Counted from the stretch's first letter, positions 8,962 through 17,169 are shown. The stretch is DNA of 51,717 nucleotides from Phycisphaerales bacterium (GCA_013360695.1 JABWBC010000007.1:1-51717); one strand, 5' to 3'. Numbers and translations: made by a program. Notes: a model not told the origin generated them from the letters alone.

Positions 8962-9348
8962 CTAGTTTTTGTCGGGGTCTTCCCACACGCCCGCCTCGAT
9001 CCACGCGGCGCGGACGGTTTCATCGGTGGCGACGCGGCCGCATTCGGGGCAGCGATCGGAGTCGCGATGGTCGAGGGGGTATTCGCACTCGGGGCAGAGC
9101 AGGCCGTGGTGGGCGGCGACGCGCGTGGCGAGGTCCTTGTGGCGGCGGCTCATGGCCCAGATGAGCCCGATGGGGAGGGTCATGGGGATGACGGCGACGA
9201 GCGTGAGGGCGACGACCTTGCCGCCGGCGAGCTGGGCGAGGAGGGCGGCGGCGAGGAAGGCGGCGATGTAGCCGATGAGGAGCCACGTGCCGATCTTGCG
9301 ATCGCTGCGGAGCTGGGCCGCGGGAAGCCTGGGACCGAACGCACCCAT
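8962..9348 (-). CDS. small membrane protein with C-terminal zinc ribbon
   Basis: The 128-residue protein has two hydrophobic helices (about residues 22-40 and 46-64), then a soluble tail with CPECEYPL and CPECG, four cysteines that form a zinc ribbon. Small proteins of this design are common in planctomycetes and their function is unknown. It starts at an ATG with GAGG at a good distance and lies 18 nt downstream of cdaR on the same strand, so it is probably the last gene of the cdaA-cdaR operon. A role linked to c-di-AMP signalling is suggested only by this position. Confidence 0.75.
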   Translation of the reverse strand: MGAFGPRLPAAQLRSDRKIGTWLLIGYIAAFLAAALLAQLAGGKVVALTLVAVIPMTLPIGLIWAMSRRHKDLATRVAAHHGLLCPECEYPLDHRDSDRCPECGRVATDETVRAAWIEAGVWEDPDKN

Positions 9349-9366
9349 CGGGATTCCTCGCGGAGG

Positions 9367-10410
9367 CTAGGCGCCGGGCTGTCGTTCGCGGGGAACGGGC
9401 GGCCCTACGACGTCGCGGCGTTGGATGTCGAGGCGGACGCGGGCGTTTTGGACCTCGAATCGGAGGGCGGCGGGGAGATCGCTGAAGAGGGCGTCCTTGG
9501 CGGCGATGGCTCGTTCGAGCTCTTCGAAGGAGAGCGGGACGGTGGCGGCGACCTTGAGATCGCCGCGGCGGACGCGCTCGACCAGGTCGCTGGGGCCGGT
9601 GACGGTGACATCGGTGAGGAAGCGGTCGGCCTCGTTGATGGTGATGTCCCACTTTCCCATCTCGACGGCGGCGAGCTTGATGAAGACGGGGACGGAGGAG
9701 AGCTTGTGGCTGGCGGTGTTGTTGCGGAGGGTGATGGAGACGCTGCAGGTGGCGGGATCGAACTTGGTGGAGTGGGCGCCGACGACGGCGGTCGGGAGCT
9801 CGATGGGGAGCGAGGCGATGGACTCCTTGCGACCGGGCACGAGCTTGGCGAGGGTTTCGGCGGGGATGCGGATGCGCGCGGGGGTGTCGGCGGTCAGCTT
9901 GGCGGCGAACTCCGCGGGGAGGCGGAGCTTCACCGAGGTGGGGGTGACTTCGGCGGGGCCTTCGATGTCGACGCCCGGGGCGTCGAGGACGACGGGGAGG
10001 GTTTTTTCCTGGAGTTGATCGATGCGGACGGTGACGCCGGGCGGGTCGGCGCGGGCGATGGTGATGCCGGCGGCGGCGAGTTCGGGTGCGTCGGAGAGGG
10101 CCTGCTCGAGGTCGACGGTGAACTCGCCGGACTGGGAGGGGACGCCGGACATGCCGGGGCGGAGGCGCACGGCGCGGCGGAGGACGGACTCGGCCTCGGT
10201 GACGGCGGAGGCGGTGCCCTGCACGACGATGTCGACGCGGTCGCGCCAGGCGGCGTCGGAGACGGCGATGACGCGTTCGCCGGCGGCGTCGCTCTCGAAG
10301 AAGACGTCGGCCTTGAGGCTGCGGCGGGTGAGGCTCTCGCCCTCGGCGAAGATCCAGATGAGGGCGGTGACGAAGGTCACCAGGATGAAGGTTTTGACAT
10401 GTCGGAACAT
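9367..10410 (-). CDS. cdaR: YbbR-domain protein, CdaR-like regulator of diadenylate cyclase
   Basis: CdaR-type proteins are anchored by one N-terminal helix and carry extracytoplasmic YbbR repeats; in Firmicutes they modulate the membrane cyclase CdaA. This 347-residue protein begins with a membrane anchor (FILVTFVTALIWIFAEGESL, about residues 8-27), followed by beta-rich repeats with the typical DVVVQGTASAV and VTVTGPSDLVERV type strands, including the closing GPVxxV-like pattern. It starts at an ATG with AGGAGG and 5 nt spacing, 18 nt after the stop of cdaA, which confirms the functional pairing. Repeat number (probably three or four) is not certain from reading alone. Confidence 0.88.
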   Translation of the reverse strand: MFRHVKTFILVTFVTALIWIFAEGESLTRRSLKADVFFESDAAGERVIAVSDAAWRDRVDIVVQGTASAVTEAESVLRRAVRLRPGMSGVPSQSGEFTVDLEQALSDAPELAAAGITIARADPPGVTVRIDQLQEKTLPVVLDAPGVDIEGPAEVTPTSVKLRLPAEFAAKLTADTPARIRIPAETLAKLVPGRKESIASLPIELPTAVVGAHSTKFDPATCSVSITLRNNTASHKLSSVPVFIKLAAVEMGKWDITINEADRFLTDVTVTGPSDLVERVRRGDLKVAATVPLSFEELERAIAAKDALFSDLPAALRFEVQNARVRLDIQRRDVVGPPVPRERQPGA

Positions 10411-10428
10411 CGCCCCTCCTGGTGCGGG

Positions 10429-11370
10429 CTAGGCCACGCGATCGTCGCGCTCGTCGCCCCGGTCCTGGCCCTCGGCGGAGACGACGCGCCCGGTGGCGGT
10501 GGCGTCGAGTGATTCGGCGGTTTCGGAGGAGAACTCTTCGGCGGGCGGGGCCTGTTGCGGGCGCTGGCGCAGGGAGATTTCCAGGCGCCTGGTGAGCTGC
10601 TCGGTGAGTTCATCGGAGGTCATGGGTGCGCTGAGCTTGCCGCGTTCGGCGATGCGGATGGCGCCGGTCTCTTCGCTGACGACGACGACGAGGGCGTCGC
10701 ATTCCTTGGTGAGGCCGACGGCGGCGCGGTGGCGTGAGCCGAGCTTGGCATCGGGCATGTCGGTGGGTTCGGCGAGGGGGAACTGGACGTTGGCGCTGTG
10801 GAGGCGTCGTCCGCGGACGACGACGCCGAGGTCGTGGAGGGCGCCGCCGGGGAAGAAGATGCTCTGGAGGAGTCGGGAGGAGACCTCGGCGTTGAGGACG
10901 GTGCCGCCCTCGACGGCGTCGTCGAGGCCGACCTGTCGTTCGATGGCGACCAGGGCGCCGAAGCGGGCCTTGGAGAGGTAGGCGCAGGCCTCGGCGATTT
11001 CGTCGACGACGAAGTCGATGTCGGAGCGAGTGCCGCGGAAGAAGGGGGTTTCGCCGAGGCGGACGAGGGCGCGGCGGAGTTCGGGCTGGAAGATGACGAT
11101 GAGTCCGACGGCGACGAGGGCGAGGAAGCGGTCGTAGAGGAGGCTGAGGCGTTGGAAGGTGTCGGTGCCTCCCAGGATGCGTGAGATGACGAGCATGCCG
11201 ACGAGCAGGACGAGGAGTCCCTTGAGGGCGCCGGCGGCGCGGGTTCCCTGGACGAAGCGGACGATCGCGTAGACGACGATCCAGATGACGACGAACTCGG
11301 TGACGACGATGGCGGGCGGGTACGCCGCGGCGCGCTGGAAGAGGTCCTGGATGGGCCCGAACAACGGCAC
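10429..11370 (-). CDS. cdaA: membrane diadenylate cyclase, CdaA type (c-di-AMP synthase)
   Basis: CdaA condenses two ATP into c-di-AMP, a second messenger for osmotic and cell-wall balance. The protein has three N-terminal membrane helices and then the DAC domain. GSRHRAAVGLT (the RHR ATP-binding motif) and EETG are intact. The catalytic DGA motif, normally LHDGAV, reads LHDLGVVV here: the aspartate stays but Gly-Ala becomes Leu-Gly. A GTG at 11370 preceded by GGGAG at 9 nt is preferred as start (313 residues); the frame is open to a TTG at 11454 that would add 28 Arg/Pro-rich residues. It heads an operon with cdaR. Activity should be considered likely but not certain because of the motif change. 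Confidence 0.88.
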   Translation of the reverse strand: MPLFGPIQDLFQRAAAYPPAIVVTEFVVIWIVVYAIVRFVQGTRAAGALKGLLVLLVGMLVISRILGGTDTFQRLSLLYDRFLALVAVGLIVIFQPELRRALVRLGETPFFRGTRSDIDFVVDEIAEACAYLSKARFGALVAIERQVGLDDAVEGGTVLNAEVSSRLLQSIFFPGGALHDLGVVVRGRRLHSANVQFPLAEPTDMPDAKLGSRHRAAVGLTKECDALVVVVSEETGAIRIAERGKLSAPMTSDELTEQLTRRLEISLRQRPQQAPPAEEFSSETAESLDATATGRVVSAEGQDRGDERDDRVA

Positions 11371-11461
11371 GCGTGCGATCTCCCGTCGGCGAGTTTCCGG
11401 CGTTGAAACTCCGGCGCGGCGGGGTGGGTGTCCGCGGCGTCGGGCGAGCGACAAGGAAGCC

Positions 11462-11467
11462 TAGCAT
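11462..11467 (+). promoter_or_regulatory. candidate -10 box for the nfu-mutY operon
   Basis: TAGCAT lies 19 nt before the ATG at 11487, leaving a short leader that contains the SD GGGAG at 11477-11481. No clear -35 was seen. Confidence 0.4.
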
Positions 11468-11486
11468 CCCACGGCCGGGAGCGCCC

Positions 11487-11753
11487 ATGCCTTACAACGT
11501 CGTTGAGTTCCAGGAGACGCCCAACCCCCACGCGATGAAGTGCGTGCTGGACCGGGCGATTGCGGAATCGCCGCGGTCTTATTTTTCGAGGGAGCAGGCG
11601 GCGGCGGACCCGTTGGCGTCGAGCCTGTTTGCGCTCGAGGGCGTGACCAACGTGCTGATGCTGGGGAATTTCGTCACGGTGTCGAAGGCGCCGGGGGCGT
11701 CGTGGAAGGCGCTGAAGGCGGGGGTTGAGCGGGCCATGAAGGCGGCGACGTAG
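11487..11753 (+). CDS. Nfu/NifU N-terminal domain protein without the Fe-S scaffold domain
   Basis: The 88-residue protein matches the Nfu_N domain: an opening FQETPNPHAMKCVLDR, then DPLASSLFALEGVTNVLMLG and a VTVSK strand. In full Nfu proteins this domain is followed by a C-terminal CxxC domain that carries the Fe-S cluster; here that part is missing and the protein ends after the first domain. The start ATG has GGGAG 5 nt upstream; the longer open frame to 11373 overlaps the divergent cdaA promoter region and is unlikely. It ends 4 bp before mutY, whose product needs a [4Fe-4S] cluster, so a role in cluster delivery or targeting is an attractive inference. Confidence 0.85.
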   Translation: MPYNVVEFQETPNPHAMKCVLDRAIAESPRSYFSREQAAADPLASSLFALEGVTNVLMLGNFVTVSKAPGASWKALKAGVERAMKAAT

Positions 11754-11757
11754 GGCG

Positions 11758-12849
11758 ATGGCGCGCGTCGCGGGGAGGCCCGCCGAGTCTCGGGGCGATC
11801 TTGAATTGGTGACGCGGGTGGCGCGCTGGTTTGGCGCGGCGGCGCGGGCGTTGCCCTGGCGGACGTGGCCGCGTGATCCGTATCGCTCGCTGGTGTCGGA
11901 GCTGATGCTGCAGCAGACGCAGGTGTCGCGGGTGCTGGAGAAGTTCGACGCGTTTGTCGCGCGGTTTCCGACGGTGCGTGAGCTGGCGAGGGCGGACGAG
12001 CGGGACGTGCTGGCGGCATGGTCGGGGCTTGGGTATTACCGGCGGGCGCGGCTGCTGCACGCGGCGGCGAGGGCGATCGTGGAAACACATGGCGGGCATG
12101 TGCCGCGGGAGCTTGGGGCGCTGATGTCGCTGCCGGGGCTGGGGCGATACACGGCGGGCGCGATCGCGTCGATCGTGTTCGGGCGGCCCGCGCCGATCGT
12201 CGACGGGAACGTGACCCGGGTGCTGTTGCGGGTCTCGGCGAAGCCCTTGGCGACGGACGAGGCGATGGGGTGGGCGTGGAAGCGGTCGGAGGGGCTGGCG
12301 ACGCTGGCGCACGAGCGGGGAGTGGTGGCGGCGTTCAACGAGGGGTTGATGGAGCTGGGCGCGACGATCTGCACGCCGGGCGGGCCGCGTTGTGGTTCGT
12401 GCCCGGTGGCGGAGCTGTGCGCGGCGCGGGCGAGGGGCGAGCAGGGTTCAATCCCGAAGCCCAAGGCCAAGGCCAAGCGGAAGACGCTGGTGTGCGAGGT
12501 GGTGGTGGTGGGCGATGGAGCGGGTCGGCTGCTGGTGGAGCGGCGGGGTGTGGGCGGGATGTGGGGCGGGCTGTGGCAAGCGCCGACGCATGAACACGCG
12601 GGCGATTCGAGGGCGCGGGGATTGGGGAGGCTGCTCGGGCTGGCGGGGGTGCGGGTCGGGAAGGCGACGCTGGAGTTTGTGCACATCACCACGCATCGAC
12701 GTGTTCTGTTTCGCGTGAGGCGGGTGGTGGTGGGCGGCGCGAGTGGCTTGCTTGTGGCGGGGCGCGAGCGGCGCTGGGCGACGCGCGAGGAAGTCGCGGA
12801 GTTGGCGCTGTCGAATCCGCAGCGGCGGATTCTGCTCGGCGAGGATTGA
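11758..12849 (+). CDS. mutY: A/G-specific adenine glycosylase
   Basis: MutY removes adenine mispaired with 8-oxoguanine. The 363-residue protein has the HhH-GPD fold with the catalytic glutamate in SELMLQQTQV, the helix-hairpin-helix LPGLGRYTAGAIA, and the catalytic aspartate in VDGNVTRV. The cluster loop CTPGGPRCGSCPVAELC has C-x6-C-x2-C-x5-C spacing for a [4Fe-4S] centre. A linker (PKPKAKAKRK) leads to a C-terminal NUDIX-like 8-oxoguanine recognition domain (from about residue 240; GGMWGGLWQAPT). It starts 4 bp after the Nfu_N gene and is surely co-transcribed with it. Length is normal for the family. Confidence 0.95.
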   Translation: MARVAGRPAESRGDLELVTRVARWFGAAARALPWRTWPRDPYRSLVSELMLQQTQVSRVLEKFDAFVARFPTVRELARADERDVLAAWSGLGYYRRARLLHAAARAIVETHGGHVPRELGALMSLPGLGRYTAGAIASIVFGRPAPIVDGNVTRVLLRVSAKPLATDEAMGWAWKRSEGLATLAHERGVVAAFNEGLMELGATICTPGGPRCGSCPVAELCAARARGEQGSIPKPKAKAKRKTLVCEVVVVGDGAGRLLVERRGVGGMWGGLWQAPTHEHAGDSRARGLGRLLGLAGVRVGKATLEFVHITTHRRVLFRVRRVVVGGASGLLVAGRERRWATREEVAELALSNPQRRILLGED

Positions 12850-12981
12850 ATCGCCAGGCCATGCCCGCGGACGCAATCCATGGATGTTCGGATCGAGCGG
12901 GGCGTGCCGTGCCGCCTGATTGCTTCATCGTCCCGGGGGTGAGGCTCCGAAGGGCATGTCTTCTTGGATGGCCGTTTGGTC

Positions 12982-12987
12982 TACGCT
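12982..12987 (+). promoter_or_regulatory. -10 box of a leaderless-type promoter (glycosyltransferase gene)
   Basis: TACGCT ends 5 nt before the GTG at 12993. With the usual distance from -10 to the transcription start, the mRNA would begin at or next to the GTG. No SD lies between them. Confidence 0.5.
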
Positions 12988-12992
12988 TCTGC

Positions 12993-13724
12993 GTGCTTCT
13001 CTGCGTGCTCATGCCGGTGTACAACGAATCGCGTCTTCTGCCGAAGGTGATCGAGCGGTTTGACGCGGTGCCGCCGCCGCTTGGGCTGGAGCGGCGGCTG
13101 GTCATCGTCGACGACGGGTCATCGGACTCGACGCCGGAGGTGGTGCGGCGGCTTTCGTCGCGGGCGGACGTGGTGACGCGCCTGCACGAAAGGAATCGGG
13201 GCAAGGGTGCGGCGGTTCGGACGGCGTGGCGGGCGGCGCTGGAGGCGGGGGCCGACATCGTGCTCATCCACGACGCCGATCTTGAGTATGACCCGGCGGA
13301 CCACGCGGACGTGCTGCTTCCGATCATGGACGGGCGTGCGGACGCGGTGATCGGGACGCGGTTCCTGGGCGCGACGCACCGCGTGCTGTACTACTGGCAC
13401 TCGGTCGCCAATAGATTTATTACGACCGCGAGCAACATGCTCACGAATCTCAACCTGACCGACATCGAGTGCTGCACCAAGGCGCTGACGCGACGTGCGG
13501 CGGAGAGGATCACGCTCGAGGAGGATCGGTTCGGCCTGGAGCCCGAGATCGTGGCGAAGCTGGCGCGGCTGAGGCTGGCGGGGCCGGACGGCGTGGAGCA
13601 TCCCGCGCGGGTGTACGAGGTTCCGGTGAGTTACTCCGGGCGGACGTATGCGGAGGGGAAGAAGATCACGTGGCGTGACGGCGTGTCGGCGCTGCGGTGC
13701 ATTTTGAAGTACGGGATGCGCTAA
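12993..13724 (+). CDS. family 2 glycosyltransferase, dolichyl-phosphate-mannose-synthase-like
   Basis: GT2 enzymes move a sugar from a nucleotide donor to a lipid or glycan. The protein opens with the Rossmann strand VLMPVYNES, followed by VIVDDGSSDST (donor nucleotide binding), NRGKGAAVRTA and the metal-binding DADLEYDP, then AVIGTRFLG; no membrane segment follows, so it resembles DPM1-type synthases acting on polyprenyl phosphate. I chose the GTG at 12993 (243 residues) because TACGCT ends 5 nt upstream; the frame is open to a TTG at 12846, but the extra 49 residues are not domain-like. It follows mutY by 143 bp. Acceptor and sugar are unknown. Confidence 0.87.
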   Translation: MLLCVLMPVYNESRLLPKVIERFDAVPPPLGLERRLVIVDDGSSDSTPEVVRRLSSRADVVTRLHERNRGKGAAVRTAWRAALEAGADIVLIHDADLEYDPADHADVLLPIMDGRADAVIGTRFLGATHRVLYYWHSVANRFITTASNMLTNLNLTDIECCTKALTRRAAERITLEEDRFGLEPEIVAKLARLRLAGPDGVEHPARVYEVPVSYSGRTYAEGKKITWRDGVSALRCILKYGMR

Positions 13725-13856
13725 AGGACTGGCGCCGCGTTGCGCCGAGCGCGAGCACTCCGTCCGTGGCGAGTTTGCCGTGGCAGGGTCGCGCGACAAC
13801 TCGAACGACACGCGGATGTCTGGCGTGTTTGCGGCTCGTCCCGGCCGCGATTCCGC

Positions 13857-13862
13857 TATCCT
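13857..13862 (+). promoter_or_regulatory. -10 box of a leaderless-type promoter (VTT protein gene)
   Basis: TATCCT ends 7 nt before the GTG at 13870; the gap ctgcggc holds no SD. Confidence 0.5.
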
Positions 13863-13869
13863 CTGCGGC

Positions 13870-14706
13870 GTGTCGAACGAACCGAGCCAATCCGACGTCA
13901 AGCCCTCGGCCGCCGAAACGGGCGTGACGACGCCGCCGGCGGGTGAAGCGCCCGCGGCCAGCGCGGGCGAGATCGCCAAGCGGTTGGGGCCGGTGGCGTT
14001 TCTGGGTGTGTGGTCGGCGGCGATCCCGCCGTTGGGCTCGATCGCGCTTTTCTACTTCATGGACGACATCGGGCTGTGGCTGCGCTCGCACGAATCGCTG
14101 GGGGTCGTGCTGTATGCGGTGGGGTTTGCGGTGCTGGCGGGGCTGGCGCTGTTGCCGACGTACGCGTCGGCGATCCTGGGCGGATGGGCGTTCGGCATGG
14201 GGCTTGGGTATCCGGCGGCGCTGGCGGGATTTTTGTTCGGCTCGCTGATCGGGTACGGGGTGGCGAAGCCGACGGCGGGCGAGCGCGTAATCAGGCTGAT
14301 CGACGAGCGGCCGAAGTGGAAGGTGGTGCGTAAGGCGTTGCTCGAGAGCGGGTTTGGCCGGATGCTATTGATCATCACGCTGCTGCGCTTGCCGCCGAAC
14401 TCGCCGTTTGCGGTGACGAACCTGGTGCTGGCGTCGGTGCGCGTGCCGCTGGGGGCGTACGTGATCGGGACGCTGGTGGGGATGGCGCCGCGCACGGGGA
14501 TCGTGCTGTACCTGGCGGCGCAGATCAGCCAGAAGTTCAGCGAGCACGCCAAGGACGCGGCCAAGGCGGACAAGCCGTGGTGGTACATCGTCGCGGGGGT
14601 GGTGCTTTCGATCCTGGCGCTGGCGGTGATCGGGCTGATCGCGAATCGGGCGCTGGAGAAGGTGACGAGCGAGCACAAGGGCGTGGGGATCGAGGCGGAG
14701 GAGTAG
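13870..14706 (+). CDS. VTT-domain (TVP38/TMEM64/DedA-type) membrane protein
   Basis: The protein belongs to the VTT or SNARE-associated family, recently linked to lipid scrambling and undecaprenyl-phosphate or phospholipid transport. It has about six hydrophobic helices. The typical central signature is seen as YPAALAGFLFGSLIGYGVAK and the later re-entrant motif LLRLPPNSPFAVTNLVLAS, followed by GTLVGMAPRTG. The N-terminal 35 residues are polar and Pro/Ala-rich. The start GTG at 13870 (278 residues) is chosen because a TATCCT -10 box ends 7 nt upstream; GTG 13780 and ATG 13816 are in-frame alternatives without an SD. Substrate is not predictable. Confidence 0.85.
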   Translation: MSNEPSQSDVKPSAAETGVTTPPAGEAPAASAGEIAKRLGPVAFLGVWSAAIPPLGSIALFYFMDDIGLWLRSHESLGVVLYAVGFAVLAGLALLPTYASAILGGWAFGMGLGYPAALAGFLFGSLIGYGVAKPTAGERVIRLIDERPKWKVVRKALLESGFGRMLLIITLLRLPPNSPFAVTNLVLASVRVPLGAYVIGTLVGMAPRTGIVLYLAAQISQKFSEHAKDAAKADKPWWYIVAGVVLSILALAVIGLIANRALEKVTSEHKGVGIEAEE

Positions 14707-14842
14707 CGGGAAAGCGCGGCATTCGACGCTATTGATTCGACGATCGTCAGGAATGCTGGGCTCTCGCTCGCGAATGCGGAGCGCGGCCTCTCTCGCTCCG
14801 TCACTCGAACACCTGTCCACTGGACCACTCCGTCACGGCCTT

Positions 14843-14890
14843 CTCTTCACTCCGTCTCTTCACTCCGTCTCTTCGTCTCGTCGTCTCTTC
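14843..14890 (-). repeat. 8-bp-periodic GAGAC-type repeat, minus orientation
   Basis: Read on the minus strand the tract contains GAGACGAC, GAGACGAA and two copies of GAGACGGAGTGAA. The same string AGAGACGGAGTGAAG occurs at about 122-137. It ends 8 bp upstream of the -10 box of the permease gene at 14912. Confidence 0.7.
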
Positions 14891-14897
14891 CGGGAGC

Positions 14898-14903
14898 TAC
14901 GAT
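14898..14903 (+). promoter_or_regulatory. -10 box of a leaderless-type promoter (permease gene)
   Basis: TACGAT is followed by ccgctccg and then the ATG at 14912, an 8-nt gap without SD. The identical 14-mer TACGATCCGCTCCG precedes the minus-strand gene that starts at 17541. Confidence 0.45.
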
Positions 14904-14911
14904 CCGCTCCG

Positions 14912-16042
14912 ATGCTGCGCGTCGCGCTCCAGATGCTCCTTGGCGACAAAACCAAGTACATCACGCTCGTTCTCGGGCTCGCGTTCGCGTCGCTCCTCAT
15001 GAATCAGCAGGGCGCGATCTTCCTGGGTCTGCTGAAGCAAGGCACCGGGCCTTTGCAGAACATCCACCAGCCCGACCTGTGGGTCATGGACCCGAGCACG
15101 ACGTGGGTCGCGGAGTATCGCTCGCTGTCGGATCAGAAGCTGGCGCGGATCCGTTCGGTCGCGGGCGTCGAGTGGGCCGAGCCGTTCTTCAACAACTGGG
15201 CGGTCATCGAGCTTCCCGACGGCACGTTCAAGAAGGTGCAGATTCTTGGCGTGGGGCGCTCCACGCTGGTCGGGCGGCCGGCGGTGATCACGGGCGGGCG
15301 GGTGGAGGATCTGCGCGCCCCGGACGCGATCATCGTTGAGGAGCGCTCGCGCGCGATGGTCGGCAACCCCAAGATCGGCGACACGCTGAAGATCAATGAC
15401 CATCGCGCGGTGGTCGTCGGGTTTTGCGAGGCGGCCCGGGGCTTTGAGTCCAACGCGATGGTCTATACCACGTTCGACAACGCGGTGCGATTCACGCCGG
15501 TCGGGCGCAACGCGATCTCGTACATCCTCGTCAAGGGCAAGCCGGGCGTGGACGTGGGGCGGGTGCAGCGCGACATCGCGTCGCTGGGCGATCTGGTCGC
15601 GTACACGCCCGACGAGTTCCGCCTCGTCTCGACCCGCTTCATCATCGTCGCGACGGGCATCGGCGTGAACTTCGGCATCACGATCGCGCTGGGGTTCCTG
15701 GTCGGGCTGTTCCTGTCCGCGTCGGTGTTCCTGCAGTTCACGCTCGAGAACCTCCGCTATTTCGCGGTGCTCAAGGCGCTGGGCGCCCGCACGCGGACGC
15801 TGGTGGGCATGGTGATCACGCAGGCGATGGTCGTGGGCGTGATCGGCTATTCGATCGGCGTGGGGCTCGCCGGGTTCTTCTCGATCATTTCGAAGAGGCT
15901 CTCGAGCGAGCTCTCGGTGCTCTATCCGTGGCAGCTCATGGCGATCTCGCTGGCCGCCACGCTGCTGGTGATTCTCGGGGCCAGCCTGCTCTCGATCCGG
16001 CGCGTGATCGCGGTCGAACCCGCGCGCGTGTTTGCCTCGTAG
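14912..16042 (+). CDS. FtsX-type ABC transporter permease (DevC-like)
   Basis: The 376-residue permease has an N-terminal helix (YITLVLGLAFASLLMNQQGA), a periplasmic domain of about 200 residues and three C-terminal helices starting at GVNFGITIALGFLVGLFLSA, with the coupling segment FAVLKALGARTRTLVGMV. It ends SIRRVIAVEPARVFAS, the familiar close of DevC/LolC/FtsX permeases. It is followed after 38 bp by a HlyD-type adaptor, matching the DevBC or heterocyst-exporter arrangement, but the ATPase (DevA) is absent here. The ATG at 14912 is used although the frame continues to 14732, because the extra part is the repeat tract and TACGAT lies 8 nt upstream. Confidence 0.88.
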   Translation: MLRVALQMLLGDKTKYITLVLGLAFASLLMNQQGAIFLGLLKQGTGPLQNIHQPDLWVMDPSTTWVAEYRSLSDQKLARIRSVAGVEWAEPFFNNWAVIELPDGTFKKVQILGVGRSTLVGRPAVITGGRVEDLRAPDAIIVEERSRAMVGNPKIGDTLKINDHRAVVVGFCEAARGFESNAMVYTTFDNAVRFTPVGRNAISYILVKGKPGVDVGRVQRDIASLGDLVAYTPDEFRLVSTRFIIVATGIGVNFGITIALGFLVGLFLSASVFLQFTLENLRYFAVLKALGARTRTLVGMVITQAMVVGVIGYSIGVGLAGFFSIISKRLSSELSVLYPWQLMAISLAATLLVILGASLLSIRRVIAVEPARVFAS

Positions 16043-16080
16043 CGATCTTCACCGGCGCGGCTTGCCGCAGGAGTCTCAGC

Positions 16081-17148
16081 GTGGTTCGTTGGATCAGCAT
16101 TCTGCTCGCGATCGTCGGGCTCGGCGTCGGCTATCTCGCGGTGCGGCACTCGCGCGAGAACCCGCCCGATCTGCCCCTGGCGCGTCCCGCGTCGGTCAAT
16201 CCCTTCGAGCGCGGCGTGGCGGCGCTGGGAATCGTCGAGCCGGAGTCGCGCACCATTGACATCGTCGCGCCCGAGCCCGGGCTGGTTGTTGAGGTGGGCG
16301 TCGACGTGGGCGATCATGTCAAGAAGGGGCAGGTGCTGTTCAAGCTCGATTCGCGCGTGATCGAATCGCAGCTGACGCGGGCGCGGGCCGCGGTGCCGGT
16401 GGGCGAGGCGGAGATCGCGCGGTGGCACGCGCTCCCGCGGAAGGAGGACCTGCCGCCGCTCGAGGCCGCGGTCAATGCCGCGCGGGCGATCGTGGCCGAT
16501 CGTGAGGAATTGCTGAAGATGAACGAGGCGGCGGCGGAGGGGAAGGCCTCGAACGCGCGCGAGCTTTCGGCGCAGCGATTCGCGGTGCTGATCGCCCGGG
16601 CCGAACTCGCGAAGGTGCAGGCGGAGCTGGCCAAGGCTACGGCGGGCGGCTGGGAGCCGGATCGCGTGGTGGCGGAGGCGGAGTTGGCCAGGTACAAGGC
16701 CGAGGTGGCGGCGTTGGAGCTGTTGCTCGATCGGCTCTCGGTGCGGTCGCCGCGCGACGCGGTGGTGCTGCGGCGCTCGATCGAGCCGGGCGAGTTTGCG
16801 CCGGCGGACCCCAAGCAGGCGTCGCTGATCCTGGGCGATCTTGATCATCTGCGTGTTCGCGCGCAGGTGGACGAGGAGGACCTGGCGCTGGTGAGCGCGG
16901 GGGCCAAGGCGATCGCGCGGACGCGCGGCGCCGAGCCGCGGACGTTCAACCTGCGGTTCGTGCGGATCGAGCCCTACGCGCGCCCGAAGTCGGACCTGTT
17001 CGGCACGACGGTGGAGCGGGTGGACACGCGCGTGGTCGATGTGCTGTACGAGATCGAGCCGGAGACCAACGCGCCCGCGCCAACACACGCACCGGGGGCG
17101 ATCGTGCCCGGGCAGGCGCTGGACGTGTTCATCGAGGCGGGGAAGTAG
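16081..17148 (+). CDS. HlyD-family membrane fusion protein (DevB-like)
   Basis: The 355-residue adaptor has one N-terminal membrane anchor (WISILLAIVGLGVGYLAV), a lipoyl/biotinyl half (GLVVEVGVDVGDHVKKGQVLFKLD), a central helical hairpin of about 140 residues rich in Ala, Glu and Arg (coiled coil), the second lipoyl half (LSVRSPRDAVVLRRSIEPGEF) and a beta-barrel end. Such proteins bridge an inner-membrane ABC permease to an outer-membrane exit. The start GTG has AGGAG 7 nt upstream, 38 bp after the permease, so the two form an operon. The next gene is on the other strand, so the cognate ATPase is not encoded here. Confidence 0.9.
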   Translation: MVRWISILLAIVGLGVGYLAVRHSRENPPDLPLARPASVNPFERGVAALGIVEPESRTIDIVAPEPGLVVEVGVDVGDHVKKGQVLFKLDSRVIESQLTRARAAVPVGEAEIARWHALPRKEDLPPLEAAVNAARAIVADREELLKMNEAAAEGKASNARELSAQRFAVLIARAELAKVQAELAKATAGGWEPDRVVAEAELARYKAEVAALELLLDRLSVRSPRDAVVLRRSIEPGEFAPADPKQASLILGDLDHLRVRAQVDEEDLALVSAGAKAIARTRGAEPRTFNLRFVRIEPYARPKSDLFGTTVERVDTRVVDVLYEIEPETNAPAPTHAPGAIVPGQALDVFIEAGK

Positions 17149-17169
17149 CGGTCACGACGGGTGCGGGGG

